A stretch of 64,000 nucleotides of DNA from NCBI GenBank assembly GCA_963761005.1, contig CAVXFK010000018.1, positions 62,001 through 126,000 of the forward strand. Reading direction: 5' to 3'. Below, piece after piece: positions 1 through 8,910 of the stretch (its first letter is position 1; the number at the start of each line of letters is the position of its first letter). A program made the translations under genes and the position numbers. The notes beneath the pieces are model-generated. The model was not told where the DNA came from. It made no database searches and saw nothing but the letters and a program-made list of their open reading frames with translations. The stretch is from DASWJZ01 sp963761005. Its GTDB lineage: Bacteria; Pseudomonadota; Alphaproteobacteria; Rhizobiales; Afifellaceae.

Positions 1-2
1 CG

Positions 3-203
3 CTGCTTGAGTTGAATTTCGGACTGGCGGTCGGGCCGGCCACGGGCTCTTTGCCCGACAAGCTGGTGCGCCGCATGATCGAAGGCGTCGACGTGAAGCG
101 CAGTATCACGATCTACGGGATCGCCGGGAGAAGGCGCTCGCCTGCCGGCGCGACGCTGCTCAATCTCCTGCGCGCGACCGACTGGTCGCGCACCATCAAC
201 TAG
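3..203 (+). CDS. LysR-type transcriptional regulator, C-terminal end only
   Basis: The reading frame is open from the left edge and ends at a TAG, so only the last 66 residues are present. They include the run TIYGIAGRRRSP followed by a helix ending in ATDWS, which looks like the final beta strand and helix of the effector-binding domain of LysR regulators. The DNA-binding domain and the rest of the sensor domain lie outside the window, so neither ligand nor target can be named. The bufferin pair downstream is 380 bases away and need not be regulated by this protein. The LysR call rests on the look of the tail alone, and another family is possible. Confidence 0.5.
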   Translation: MLELNFGLAVGPATGSLPDKLVRRMIEGVDVKRSITIYGIAGRRRSPAGATLLNLLRATDWSRTIN

Positions 204-584
204 CTCTCCGCCATCTGCTCGTCGTCATGCCCGGACTTGATCCGAGACCACTGCACCGCGTTCAGACACTTCGGACTTCGATCCTTCGTTCCGCAACGTC
301 TGTCCTACGCAGCGAGCCATATCACGCCCGCTCTCACAGAATAGTGTGGCGCAGGCTATGGAATCGACGCGCCCGGCGCGCCACAACAAGGCCATGTGGA
401 AGGCCTGTTTGCTGCGCGTATCCATCGCAAAAATGCCCAGATCGGCGGCCAGTTGGCGCGCCTCACGGGCGCAATAGCTCGGAGCTATTGGAACAATCGA
501 ACTTCAATATTTCCGGCGGCGGTTGGGACGCGCTTTAAGCGATTACGCCATTAAGGCGCCGACCAGACCAAGGGAATTAGGACC
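204..584. other. intergenic region before bufA with a degenerate palindromic-repeat remnant
   Basis: No convincing gene was seen here. A stretch beginning near 228 (CGTCATGCCCGGACTTGATC) resembles the left arm of the short palindromic repeats common between genes in Rhizobiales, but a matching right arm was not found, so it is probably a decayed copy. Around 529-545 there is a small dyad CGCTTTAAGCG, about 40 bases before bufA. It could be part of a promoter or operator, but no sigma-factor consensus could be assigned. Open frames in this interval have no recognisable product. Confidence 0.4.
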
Positions 585-887
585 ATGAGAAAGACCACCA
601 CCCAAATCTCGGGCGCAGCGCTCGCCGGCGCGCTTGCCGCGGCGATCGCCGCCGTCTCGCTGCCGGCGAAGGGCGCGGAAGCTCCGACGGCCGACAAGGA
701 GAAATGCTTCGGCATTTCGCTCGCCGGCAAGAACGACTGCGCCGCCGGCCCCGGCACGACCTGCGCCGGGACCAACAAGGTCGACTACAACGGCCACTCG
801 TGGAGGCTCGTGCCGAAGGGCACCTGCTTGAACATGCAGACGCCGTTCGGGCCGGGCTCGCTCGAGCCGATCGAGCGCCCAAGCTGA
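585..887 (+). CDS. bufA: BufA1-type bufferin precursor (DUF2282), periplasmic metal-binding peptide
   Basis: This 100-residue protein has a Sec-type signal peptide (about residues 1-31, Ala-rich core) and four cysteines at about 41, 52, 60 and 81 in the contexts EKCFG, KNDCA, TTCAG and KGTCL, the DUF2282 pattern. In studied bufferins, cysteines are converted to thiooxazole groups by a DUF692 enzyme and the peptide then binds copper in the periplasm. That enzyme is encoded directly downstream, which supports the call. The start is the ATG preceded by TTAGGACC. Family length is typically 90-110 residues, so it looks complete. The exact modification and metal are inferred from the family. The usual partner BufC is missing next door. 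Confidence 0.88.
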   Translation: MRKTTTQISGAALAGALAAAIAAVSLPAKGAEAPTADKEKCFGISLAGKNDCAAGPGTTCAGTNKVDYNGHSWRLVPKGTCLNMQTPFGPGSLEPIERPS

Positions 888-994
888 CCGACCGCTCAAC
901 CGACTGACCGAATCGCGCCAAGCCGTAGCGACGGCGGGTCGACCCGACCCGCCGCGCCTCCAACGAAGACGCGCGCAAAAACCGGGGAACGAAC

Positions 995-1888
995 ATGCTC
1001 CGCCCAATGTCGCCGCCGAACTATCGTGCATCACACCGCGTTCCGCCGCGCGCGGGCGTCGGGCTCAAGCCCGAGCACGCCGCCGACATCTTCGAGAATG
1101 CACGCGGGGTCGCCTTCTTCGAGGCGCGCGCCGAGACCTACATGGGCGACGGCAGCGCGCCCAACGCGCTCCTCTCCCAGATCCGCGAGCGCTTTCCGCT
1201 CTCGCTCCACGGCGTCGGGCTTTCAATCGGCGGGGCGAAGCCGCTCGACCGCGAGCATCTCAGCCGCCTGCAGCGCCTCGTCGCGCTCTATCGGCCCGGC
1301 CTCTTCTCCGAGCACCTCGCCTGGTCGACCCACGACGGCGTCCAGCCGAATGACCTTCCGCCGCTTCCCTACAACGAGACGACGCTTGCGCGCGTTACCG
1401 CTCACGTCGACCAGGTGCAGAAGGTGCTCGGCATCAAGATGCTGCTTGAGAACCCGTCCATCTCTCCCGCCTTCGAGGATTCCACGATGAGCGAGACGGA
1501 GTTTCTCTCCGAGGTCGTCGCGCGCACAGGCTGCGGTCTTCTGCTCGACGTGAACAACGTGCACGTCGCGGCGGCGAGCCAGGGCTTCGACCCGTTCGAC
1601 TATCTGGAGAAGTTCCCGGTCGCTGCGGTCGGCGAGATTCATCTTGGCGGCCACGCCAAGGAACTCAACACGGAGGGCGCCGCACTTCTGATCGATTCGC
1701 ATGCGAACCCGGTCGCCGACAAAGTCTGGGCGCTCTACGAATGCGCGATCGAGCGGGCCGGGCCGGTTCCGACCCTGATCGAATGGGACAACGATGTCCC
1801 CTCCTATCCGGTGCTTGCCTCGGAGGCAGCGCGCGCCGACGCGGCGATCGAGCGCTTCTGCCTCGCGAACTTCAAACGCACCGCATGA
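995..1888 (+). CDS. bufB: BufB, DUF692 multinuclear non-heme iron oxidative enzyme (MNIO)
   Basis: This 297-residue protein has a TIM-barrel DUF692 fold. Family motifs appear in order: GVGLKPEH near the start, FFEARAETYMG, SLHGVGLSIGG, FSEHLAWS, LLENPS, LLDVNNVHV, GEIHLGGHA, IDSHANPV and LIEWDND. Together these supply the His, Asp and Glu ligands of the iron cluster. Such enzymes use iron and oxygen to modify cysteines of a partner peptide, here most likely the bufferin encoded 107 bases upstream. A GGGGAA ribosome-binding site lies seven bases before the ATG. The gene ends in ATGATG, where a third gene would normally start by overlap, but only a stub of BufC follows. The protein looks full length and has no obvious missing ligand. 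Confidence 0.9.
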   Translation: MLRPMSPPNYRASHRVPPRAGVGLKPEHAADIFENARGVAFFEARAETYMGDGSAPNALLSQIRERFPLSLHGVGLSIGGAKPLDREHLSRLQRLVALYRPGLFSEHLAWSTHDGVQPNDLPPLPYNETTLARVTAHVDQVQKVLGIKMLLENPSISPAFEDSTMSETEFLSEVVARTGCGLLLDVNNVHVAAASQGFDPFDYLEKFPVAAVGEIHLGGHAKELNTEGAALLIDSHANPVADKVWALYECAIERAGPVPTLIEWDNDVPSYPVLASEAARADAAIERFCLANFKRTA

Positions 1889-1961
1889 TGAGGCCGTCAT
1901 TCAAGCCGTCATGCAGGCCCGCTTCGCGGCGTAGGTGCTGAAGAGCGAGCGCCCCAGACCG
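1887..1961 (+). pseudogene. probable bufC (DUF2063) N-terminal remnant
   Basis: Immediately after bufB, the frame starting at 1887 reads DEAVIQAVMQARFAA, then a TAG at 1932-1934, then VLKSERP. The string QARFAA followed by a VL-containing segment resembles the usual N-terminus of BufC/HvfC proteins, which are encoded directly after BufB and share its operon. Nothing resembling the remaining 200 or so residues of BufC follows. Instead an oppositely oriented methyltransferase gene ends at 1964. The simplest reading is that bufC was truncated when the polysaccharide genes arrived or were rearranged. The match is short, so this is a tentative call. Confidence 0.45.
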
Positions 1962-1963
1962 GG

Positions 1964-2851
1964 TCACCCGTCGCGAAAGCCCTCAGGGACCATCAGATAG
2001 TCACCGTTCGGCGGGGAGCCGGCAGGCGCGGGACGGAGGCACACACTGTTCAGAAACGCGCCTCGAACAGCCTCAAACCGGTAAAGCTCGCCTGCGAAAG
2101 GGAATGCCTTCACGACGTCAGCCGAGCCGATCTTGGCACGCGTGCCAGTGCCCACCTCGAACCATACGATCGGCCGATCGCGCACCAAGACGGCGCTCAG
2201 GCCGCGAATGACCTCCGGCTCGAAGCCCTGAACGTCGATCTTAACCGCGTCCAGGCGTCCAACGCCTTCGCCTTCAAGATAACGGCTCGCTTGAACGACG
2301 TTGACCGTGCCCGACGGCTGAAGCGGGCGGTCGTATTGCTGCATGCCGGAAAGCGTTCCCAATCCGAAGTTCTGCCTCGCCGCCGTGAAGAATGGGAGCT
2401 CCCCGTCCCGGTCGGCGAGAGCGAGCTTGTGCAGCCGCACTTTTTCCAGCCCGTTCAGCCGCATGTTCGCTTCAAAGCTCTGCCACAAAGCCGGGTTCGG
2501 CTCGAAAGCGTGCACCTTCGCGAACGCCGACGCGAAGGCGAGGCTGTGGGTTCCCACGTTGGCGCCGACATCGAGCACGACGCCGCGCCGGCTCGTCGGG
2601 ATGAACGACAGGAATTGGCGAATCGAATCGCCTTCGTACTCACCGAACAGGTACATCCGGCGATCGATGAACGAAGACAGATCGCCGGCGAAATAGCCGG
2701 TCGGATTGCGCACAACGAACCGCCCCGACGCCGATTGCGGCACGGCGAGCGCCGTCACGCGCTCCCAGCCCCGCACGCCTCGAAGCATCCTCAAAGCTCG
2801 CACGGCGCGCGCCCGACGGAGGGCGGATGCTGCTCGACGCCTGCTCCCCAC
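1964..2851 (-). CDS. FkbM-family SAM-dependent methyltransferase
   Basis: This is a 295-residue protein with a Rossmann-like methyltransferase core. VVLDVGANVGTHSL (about residues 90-104) is the SAM-binding motif I, followed by VHAFEPNP, as expected for FkbM enzymes, which O-methylate sugars or polyketides. LDAVKIDVQGFEPEVIRGL near residue 205 is the other FkbM hallmark. The position next to a flippase and nucleotide-sugar genes suggests methylation of a surface glycan residue. The start used is a GTG at 2851, and an internal ATG at about 2788 is possible because the first 20 residues are only Arg/Ala-rich. The gene is on the same strand as, and 50 bases after, the flippase gene, so the two probably form an operon. 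Confidence 0.85.
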   Translation of the reverse strand: MGSRRRAASALRRARAVRALRMLRGVRGWERVTALAVPQSASGRFVVRNPTGYFAGDLSSFIDRRMYLFGEYEGDSIRQFLSFIPTSRRGVVLDVGANVGTHSLAFASAFAKVHAFEPNPALWQSFEANMRLNGLEKVRLHKLALADRDGELPFFTAARQNFGLGTLSGMQQYDRPLQPSGTVNVVQASRYLEGEGVGRLDAVKIDVQGFEPEVIRGLSAVLVRDRPIVWFEVGTGTRAKIGSADVVKAFPFAGELYRFEAVRGAFLNSVCLRPAPAGSPPNGDYLMVPEGFRDG

Positions 2852-2901
2852 CGCGTCCGCGCCGATTCCTGCCGAGATTCCGTTACTTGCGAAACGGCCA
2901 T

Positions 2902-4230
2902 TCAGGAATGCCTCCTACCGATACGCCGGAATACAAACGCCGTGGCTATGAACTGCAGCACGAAGCTCATGCAACAGGCCTGTGCCGCGCCAACGACTCC
3001 GTTCAGCGAGACCAACACGTAGGCGAACACGATGTTAGCTACCGCCCCGAGTCCGAGCGGCCACAGAATCTTCGCGGAGTGCCCGAGGGAGAGCATCCGG
3101 TTCTCCAGCACCGTGGTCAATCCGCTCACGCCATATCCGAGGCCGATCCACAGCATGATCTCGACGGCACCGGCGCGGTAGGGCTCGGCGAGAACCAACC
3201 AGACAACCCATTTTCCAAGAACTGCAATTCCTGCAAGGCCGAAGAGGCTGATTCCCACACAAGCCACTAACCATGCGAGAAAGAGGCGCTGCGCGCGATC
3301 GCGGTCGGCGGCGGTTTCGGCTTCGAAGAGCCTTGGGCGGAAGAGATCGGTCATCGCGCCCCTCGCCAACAGGAAACCCTGGCTCGCGATTGCGAAGGCG
3401 GCGAGATACTGGCCGGTGGCCGCAGCGCCGAGGAGCGCCGCAAGCACATAACGATCACCCAGATTCGCCAGCCAGGTCAGCCCCGCCATAGGAGCAAAGG
3501 GTGCGCCATAGCGCCAAAGCTTCCCGCGAAAGTCGGGAACCGCGTGTTCGCGGCCGGCCAGATGCGCAAACGCACCGAAAACCGGCCAAGGCGCGAAGAT
3601 ACCGGTGAGAAGGACGGCTCCGGAAATTCCGATGACCTGCCCCCAGACGAAGGCTTCCTCGCTCGCCGCGAGCGCGAGTAGAGCGCTCGTCACCAGCGCA
3701 ATGAGACTGGCCTCCGCCACGCGCAGCCGCACGAGGCTCGCCATCCGTTGCTCCGCGTGGAGACGCGCGTAGAACACGCTCCGCGTAGCGGCGACGAAGG
3801 CCCAGAAAACCGCGGCGAGCGCCAACGCGACACCCAAGCCCCCCTTTTCGCTCGCGGACCACAGGGGAAAGCTCGACAGAAACAGCGCTGCGACAAGGGT
3901 CGCTGCAAGAAGCGCCCAGCCGAGGATCTGAACCGTGAAGCCATCGCCGCGCCCGGCTCTTTGCGCCTCGGCGTGATAGCGCAGCTGTGTCGATACCACC
4001 GGCTGAACGAGAGCCTGGAAGCCAAGCCCAAGGACACCGAGAATGAGATTCGCCGCACCGAACACTTCTGCCGAAGCAAAGTGCGTATAGGCGCGAAGCG
4101 CCACGATGCCGATCAAGGCCGTGAGCATGCTTCCGAGAACGACGATCGTGCCGGTTCGAAGAAAAGACCGCGACGGGCCACGGCGCAGCGACGCGTGGCT
4201 CGCAAGAACACGGAGGAGCCTCGTCGTCAA
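2902..4230 (-). CDS. polysaccharide flippase-like membrane protein (Wzx/MATE-type)
   Basis: This is a very hydrophobic protein of about 440 residues with 12-14 predicted membrane helices, beginning TIVVLGSMLTALIGIVALRAY and ending in a helix before a basic tail (FRRIGRRHS). The pattern matches the lipopolysaccharide/polysaccharide exporters that flip lipid-linked glycans across the inner membrane. The open frame extends further upstream into the manC gene, but that part is not membrane-like. The start is therefore placed near a TTG at 4230, with an ATG at 4128 as the latest possibility. No good ribosome-binding site decides between them. It lies between manC and an FkbM methyltransferase on the same strand, so assembly of a methylated, mannose-containing glycan is likely. 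The substrate cannot be told from sequence. Confidence 0.75.
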   Translation of the reverse strand: MTTRLLRVLASHASLRRGPSRSFLRTGTIVVLGSMLTALIGIVALRAYTHFASAEVFGAANLILGVLGLGFQALVQPVVSTQLRYHAEAQRAGRGDGFTVQILGWALLAATLVAALFLSSFPLWSASEKGGLGVALALAAVFWAFVAATRSVFYARLHAEQRMASLVRLRVAEASLIALVTSALLALAASEEAFVWGQVIGISGAVLLTGIFAPWPVFGAFAHLAGREHAVPDFRGKLWRYGAPFAPMAGLTWLANLGDRYVLAALLGAAATGQYLAAFAIASQGFLLARGAMTDLFRPRLFEAETAADRDRAQRLFLAWLVACVGISLFGLAGIAVLGKWVVWLVLAEPYRAGAVEIMLWIGLGYGVSGLTTVLENRMLSLGHSAKILWPLGLGAVANIVFAYVLVSLNGVVGAAQACCMSFVLQFIATAFVFRRIGRRHS

Positions 4231-4390
4231 AGGGTCGTCGCAAAGCTGCGCACCTTCCGCATACCCGAAGCTGATACACCGCGGGAAGGTGCAGGCCGTT
4301 GTCTTCTGTTTCGCCGCAACGCAGCGGCACTCCTGCAGGGTTTCGAAGGGCGGGGCAAGCTTGCGCGGCGACTGCGCACAGAAGAGACGC

Positions 4391-5590
4391 TCAGGCGCGC
4401 CCGTCGTCTTTGGCGCGGACGCGATCGACGATATCGCGGATGTCCTGGTCGCGGTCCTTGGCCATAACCAGGACGGCATCCTTCGTTGCGACGACGACCA
4501 GCCCCTCAACGCCAAGGGTTGCCACGAGCGTGCCTTCGCTGCGAACGTAGGAATTCTTCGTCAGTTCCATAACGACGTTCCCGACGACGGCATTGCCGTC
4601 GCCGTCGCGCTCGGCGGCCTCCCAAAGCGAGGCCCAGGAGCCGACATCACGCCAACCGAAGGTGGCCGGCACCACTGCGATACCGCCGCTCCGCTCCAAG
4701 ACCGCGTGATCGAGCGAGATGGCGCGGCAGCGCGCATAGGCGCGTTCATCGAGCCGCACGAAGTCGACGTCGCGCGCTGCATCGCTCAAGGCGGCACGCG
4801 CGGATGCGAGCAACTCGGGCTCGTAGGTCGAGAGCGCCTCGAGAAGCGTGGCGGCGGGCGCAAGCACGATTCCGCTGTTCCATAGATAGTCGCCGCTCCG
4901 AAGATAGGCTTCGGCGGTCGCGAGATCGGGCTTTTCGACGAAGGCGGCGACATCGCCGGCACCGTCGGCGCCGGTGCCAGAATCGCCAACGCGGATATAG
5001 CCGTAGCCGGTGGCCGGGTTCTCCGGGCGGATGCCGAAAAGCGTCAGGCGGCCAAGTCGGGCGACCGGAAGCGCCTGCCTGACCGTCGCATGGAAAGCCG
5101 CGACGTCGCTTATCAAGTGGTCCGCCGGCATCAAAAGGACGAGCCCGTCCGGCGCGGCCTCGGCGACGACGAGGGCAGCGATTGCGGCAGCCGCGGTTGT
5201 GTTCCGCCCGACGGGCTCAAGCACGATCCGCGCCTTCGGCACGCCGCTCGCGTGAAGCTGCTCGGCGATCATGAAGCGGTGCGGCGTGCCGGCGATCACG
5301 GTCAACGGCTCAAACAGATCCGGATCCGAAGCGCGCAAAGCCGCCTGCTGGAAGAGCGTGCCTTCGCCGACGAGGTTAATGAGCTGCTTTGGGGCGCACG
5401 CGCGCGACAGCGGCCAAAGTCGCGTGCCGGCACCCCCGGAAAGAAGCACCGGAAAGACGCGCGCTTTGCCCGTCACCGTGTCCGCACCCGGCGCAGGTTC
5501 CGGCACCTTTGCTCGAACTCGGTTCCGCTCGCACTGGGTGCCTCTGCCGCATTTGACGCCCGCGACAACTTGCCGGAAGCGCTTCTCCAT
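4391..5590 (-). CDS. manC: mannose-1-phosphate guanylyltransferase
   Basis: The protein makes GDP-mannose from mannose-1-phosphate and GTP. Visible motifs are LLSGGAGTRLWPLSR (nucleotidyltransferase signature), PKQLINLVG, EPVGRNTTAAAAIAAL, MPADHLI, GYGYIRVGD, FVEKPD and LWNSGI. At 399 residues it contains the transferase domain and the beta-helical part but lacks the C-terminal phosphomannose isomerase domain found in the bifunctional enzymes of about 470 residues. The first 40 or so residues before RVFPVLLSGG look unlike the family, so a GTG at 5476 may be the true start. It heads the leftward group that includes the flippase and FkbM methyltransferase and is divergent from ugd. Confidence 0.88.
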   Translation of the reverse strand: MEKRFRQVVAGVKCGRGTQCERNRVRAKVPEPAPGADTVTGKARVFPVLLSGGAGTRLWPLSRACAPKQLINLVGEGTLFQQAALRASDPDLFEPLTVIAGTPHRFMIAEQLHASGVPKARIVLEPVGRNTTAAAAIAALVVAEAAPDGLVLLMPADHLISDVAAFHATVRQALPVARLGRLTLFGIRPENPATGYGYIRVGDSGTGADGAGDVAAFVEKPDLATAEAYLRSGDYLWNSGIVLAPAATLLEALSTYEPELLASARAALSDAARDVDFVRLDERAYARCRAISLDHAVLERSGGIAVVPATFGWRDVGSWASLWEAAERDGDGNAVVGNVVMELTKNSYVRSEGTLVATLGVEGLVVVATKDAVLVMAKDRDQDIRDIVDRVRAKDDGRA

Positions 5591-5741
5591 TCCAAGTCGC
5601 GCGAGCGGGCTCGAAATCAGCGGTGCGCCACTCTCGCCGCGCCGCCGCTAACGGTATCACGGCATTTCCACTTCCCGGCCGGCCGCATTTCCTCTATCCG
5701 AACCTGCAAGTGCGGCTGCGCGCCGGAAGAGGGGCGAGAGC

Positions 5742-7112
5742 ATGCTGAATGTCGGTGTGATCGGAACGGGTTACGTCGGGCTCGTGACTGGCGCGTGCTT
5801 GTCGGAACTCGGGCATCACGTCGTTTGCGTGGATACTGACGAGCTCAAGATCGGGCGCCTGAAAGCGGGCGAAATCCCCATCTATGAGCCCGGTCTCCAG
5901 GAGATCGTCGCGACAAATGCCGGCCGCGGCCATCTGCGCTTCGCGACGAGTGTCGACGAGGCGGCCATGCCCAATGTCGATGTGCTTTTCATTGCCGTCG
6001 GCACCCCGACTGACGTCGACGGCGGCGGCGCCGTTCTGAGCTACGTCTATGGCGCCGCGGAAGAGGTTGCCCGCGCGCTTGCCGCGCGGCCGGCGGCGCC
6101 CGATCATCTGACCGTCGTCGTCACCAAGTCGACCGTCCCCGTCGGTACCAGCTGGCAGATCGCCAACATTCTCGGCGCTCACCTCCCGAGCGAGCGCTTC
6201 GCAGTCGCCTCGAACCCGGAGTTCCTGCGCGAGGGAAGCGCGGTCAGGGACTTCATGGAGCCCGATCGCATCGTCGTCGGCGCAGGGTCAGAGCGCGCCC
6301 GCAAATTGCTCGAGAAGCTCTACCTTCCGCTGACCCGCAGGGGTCGGCCGCTGGTCGTCACCTCGACGGTGGAGACCGCGGAGCTCATCAAGTACGCGGC
6401 CAATGCCTTTCTTGCCACCAAGGTGACCTTCATCAACGAGCTGGCGCGGCTTTGCGAAGCAACCGGTGCCGACATCGAGGAGCTTGCCGTCGGCGTCGGG
6501 CTCGACGCGCGTATCGGCCAGAGCTTCCTCTCCGCCGGCCCCGGCTTCGGCGGCTCGTGCTTCCCGAAGGATCTGCGCGCACTTGTGAAGACGGCCAACG
6601 ATTTTGGCTCGCCGGTCGAGATCGTGGAGACGGTGCTTCGTGCCAACGATCGCCACAAGGATCTCATGGCTGAAAAGATCCGCGCCGTGCTTGGCGGCGA
6701 AATCCGCGGTCGAACGATTGGGGCGCTCGGCCTCGCCTTCAAGGCCAACACAGACGACATGCGCGACTCCCCTTCCCTCACCATCCTCCCGAAGCTGATC
6801 GCCGAGGGCGCGGTGGTGAAGGCTTACGATCCGCAGGCCGGCAAAAATGCGGCGCCGCTTCTGCCCGGCGTTACCATCGTCGAATCGGCGGAAGAAGCGC
6901 TCGCGGACGTCGATGCCGCGCTGGTGCTCACGGAGTGGAAGGAGTTCCGCGCGCTCCACTGGCGGCGGCTTGCCGCGACCATGCGCGCGCCTGTGTTGAT
7001 CGACCTTCGCAACATCTTCGACCCTGAGAGCATCGCCGAGCAGGGTCTGCGCTACATCTCACTTGGCCGGCGCGATTCCGCAAGCCAGCTTGAGGCCGCC
7101 GCCGCCGAATGA
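5742..7112 (+). CDS. ugd: UDP-glucose 6-dehydrogenase
   Basis: This enzyme oxidises UDP-glucose twice with NAD+ to UDP-glucuronate. The 456-residue protein starts with the dinucleotide-binding loop GVIGTGYVGLVTGACL. It has IYEPGL, KSTVPVGTS, NPEFLREGSAVRDFMEPDRI and the catalytic-cysteine motif FGGSCFPKDL around residue 268, and ends with a second Rossmann domain (GALGLAFKANTDDMRDSPS). Length and motifs are standard. A GAGGGGCGAGAG stretch precedes the ATG. It overlaps the next gene by four bases (ATGA), and that gene encodes the enzyme that consumes UDP-glucuronate, so the pair makes UDP-xylose. Confidence 0.95.
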   Translation: MLNVGVIGTGYVGLVTGACLSELGHHVVCVDTDELKIGRLKAGEIPIYEPGLQEIVATNAGRGHLRFATSVDEAAMPNVDVLFIAVGTPTDVDGGGAVLSYVYGAAEEVARALAARPAAPDHLTVVVTKSTVPVGTSWQIANILGAHLPSERFAVASNPEFLREGSAVRDFMEPDRIVVGAGSERARKLLEKLYLPLTRRGRPLVVTSTVETAELIKYAANAFLATKVTFINELARLCEATGADIEELAVGVGLDARIGQSFLSAGPGFGGSCFPKDLRALVKTANDFGSPVEIVETVLRANDRHKDLMAEKIRAVLGGEIRGRTIGALGLAFKANTDDMRDSPSLTILPKLIAEGAVVKAYDPQAGKNAAPLLPGVTIVESAEEALADVDAALVLTEWKEFRALHWRRLAATMRAPVLIDLRNIFDPESIAEQGLRYISLGRRDSASQLEAAAAE

Positions 7113-8089
7113 CCGCGTCGACGCCGCACGACTTTACCCGCACGCGTGCGCTTGTCACCGGCGCGGCGGGGTTTCTCGGCTCGCACCTCTGCGACGCGCT
7201 GATCAAGAGCAGCTACGACGTCGTCGGCCTCGACAACTACTTCACCGGCCGCAAGGAGAACGTCGCGCATCTCCTGAACAACCCCAACTTCGAGATGGTC
7301 CGCCACGACGTGCGGCAGCCTTATTGGGGCGAGTTCGACGAGATCTTCCACCTCGCCTGCCCCGCCTCGCCGCGCTTCTATCAGCGGAACGCCATCGCGA
7401 CCGCCAAGATCAGCTTTCTCGGTGCGCTCAACATGCTGGGCCTTGCCAAGCGCACCCGCGCCCGCATCTTCCATGCCTCGACCTCCGAGGTTTACGGCGA
7501 CCCGCTCGAGCATCCGCAGAACGAAAGCTACGTCGGCGCCGTCAATCCGATCGGACCGCGCGCCTGCTACGACGAGGGTAAGCGCATCGCCGAGGCGCTG
7601 TTCTTCGACTATCACCGGCAGCATGATGTCGACATCAAGGTCGTGCGCATCTTCAACACCTATGGGCCGCGCATGAACCAGAACGATGGGCGCGTGGTGT
7701 CGAATTTCATCGTGCAGGCGCTGAAAGGCGAGGACATCACCGTCCACGGCGACGGCGGCCAGACGCGCTCCTTCTGCTACGTCGACGACCTGATCGCCGG
7801 CTTCCTGCTTGCCATGAATTCGCCGCCGGAATTCACCGGCCCAGTCAACCTCGGCAATCCGGAAGAGTTCACCATCCTTGAACTTGCCGAGACCGTCATC
7901 GACATGACGGGCTCGCGTTCAAAGATTGTTCGCACTGCGCTGCCCGTGGACGATCCGAAACGGCGGTGCCCCGACATCACGCTTGCCAAGACGACGCTCG
8001 GCTGGGAGCCGAAGGTCAAGCTCAGGCAGGGCCTGGAAAAGACGATCGCCTTCTTCGAGCACGAACTCAGCTTGGCGCACGCCACCTAA
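7109..8089 (+). CDS. UDP-glucuronate decarboxylase (UDP-xylose synthase)
   Basis: This is a 326-residue extended short-chain dehydrogenase/reductase. It has the NAD-binding loop VTGAAGFLGSHL, STSEVYGDPLEH supplying the catalytic Ser/Thr, ACYDEGKR supplying the Tyr-x-x-x-Lys pair, and RIFNTYGPRM. The wording YFTGRKENV, HLACPASPRFYQ and NPIGPRACYDEGKR is characteristic of UXS enzymes rather than of dTDP-glucose dehydratases or GalE. It would convert UDP-glucuronate made by the preceding gene, with which it overlaps by four bases, to UDP-xylose for a surface glycan. A related UDP-sugar epimerase function cannot be excluded, but the motif set and the operon partner make decarboxylase the best reading. 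Confidence 0.9.
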   Translation: MTASTPHDFTRTRALVTGAAGFLGSHLCDALIKSSYDVVGLDNYFTGRKENVAHLLNNPNFEMVRHDVRQPYWGEFDEIFHLACPASPRFYQRNAIATAKISFLGALNMLGLAKRTRARIFHASTSEVYGDPLEHPQNESYVGAVNPIGPRACYDEGKRIAEALFFDYHRQHDVDIKVVRIFNTYGPRMNQNDGRVVSNFIVQALKGEDITVHGDGGQTRSFCYVDDLIAGFLLAMNSPPEFTGPVNLGNPEEFTILELAETVIDMTGSRSKIVRTALPVDDPKRRCPDITLAKTTLGWEPKVKLRQGLEKTIAFFEHELSLAHAT

Positions 8090-8118
8090 GCAGGGCCGCG
8101 CCCAATCATACATCATGC

Positions 8119-8880
8119 TCAGCCGGGCCTGCGAAAGGCCGCAAGCGCTTCGATCAGGTTGGTCGGCAGCGGTAGCACGATCACGTTGCTGCGGTCGCTC
8201 GCGATATCGTGCAGAGCGCCGAGATAGCGAAGCTGCATCGACCCCGGCGCGCTCGCCATGATCTCAGCCGCCTCCACGAGCTTCTGCGCCGCCTGCTGCT
8301 CTCCTTCAGCGTTGATGATCTTGGCCCGGCGTACGCGCTCGGCCTCGGCTTGCTTGGCGATCGCGCGAATCATGCTTTCCGAGATGTCGACCTGCTTGAT
8401 CTCGACGTTCGTCACCTTGATGCCCCACACCTCGGTCTGCGCGTCGATGATGTCCTGGACATCGTTGTTGAGCTTGTCCCGCTCGGCAAGCATCTCGTCG
8501 AGACTGTGCTTGCCGAGCACCGAGCGCAGCGTCGTCTGCGCGAGCTGGCTCGTCGCCTGCAAGAAGTTCTCGACCTGGATGATCGCCTTGTCGGCGTCGA
8601 CAACGCGGAAATAAAGGACCGCGTTGACCTTCACCGAGACGTTGTCGCGGGAGATCACGTCCTGGCTCGGCACGTCGAGCACAACCACCCTGAGATCGAC
8701 GCGCACCATCTGCTGAATGTAGGGCAGCATCAGAATGAGCCCCGGGCCTCTGACCCCGGTGAAGCGGCCGAGCGTGAACATGACGCCTCGTTCGTATTCG
8801 CGGAAAACCCGGACCGCCGACCACACGATCGAGATCACGAGCACGGCGATCACCACATAGACCACCCAGTCAACTGCCAT
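8119..8880 (-). CDS. slipin-type SPFH/Band 7 membrane protein
   Basis: This is a 253-residue protein with one N-terminal membrane helix (about residues 5-26) followed by a stomatin/prohibitin domain: YERGVMFTLGRFTGVRGPGL, VLDVPSQDVISRDNVSV, VDISESMIRAIAKQAEAERVRRAKI and a Glu/Ala-rich helix. Slipins form ring-like membrane scaffolds and are usually encoded with NfeD. Here the slipin gene lies 30 bases downstream of nfeD on the same strand, the typical bacterial pairing. NfeD-type proteases can cleave slipin C-termini in studied archaeal homologues, and whether that happens here is unknown. The protein looks complete. Confidence 0.93.
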   Translation of the reverse strand: MAVDWVVYVVIAVLVISIVWSAVRVFREYERGVMFTLGRFTGVRGPGLILMLPYIQQMVRVDLRVVVLDVPSQDVISRDNVSVKVNAVLYFRVVDADKAIIQVENFLQATSQLAQTTLRSVLGKHSLDEMLAERDKLNNDVQDIIDAQTEVWGIKVTNVEIKQVDISESMIRAIAKQAEAERVRRAKIINAEGEQQAAQKLVEAAEIMASAPGSMQLRYLGALHDIASDRSNVIVLPLPTNLIEALAAFRRPG

Positions 8881-8910
8881 CGTTCTTCTCCATGTTGCGC
8901 GACGCCGGTC

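Noticed and set aside
363..482. A 39-codon frame (MESTRPARHNKAMW...) before bufA
   Set aside because: No ribosome-binding site, no recognisable domain and no coupling to bufA; treated as non-coding.
4231..4515. N-terminal extension of the flippase frame
   Set aside because: It overlaps the 3' end of manC, is not hydrophobic and matches nothing in flippases; the start was moved to about 4230.
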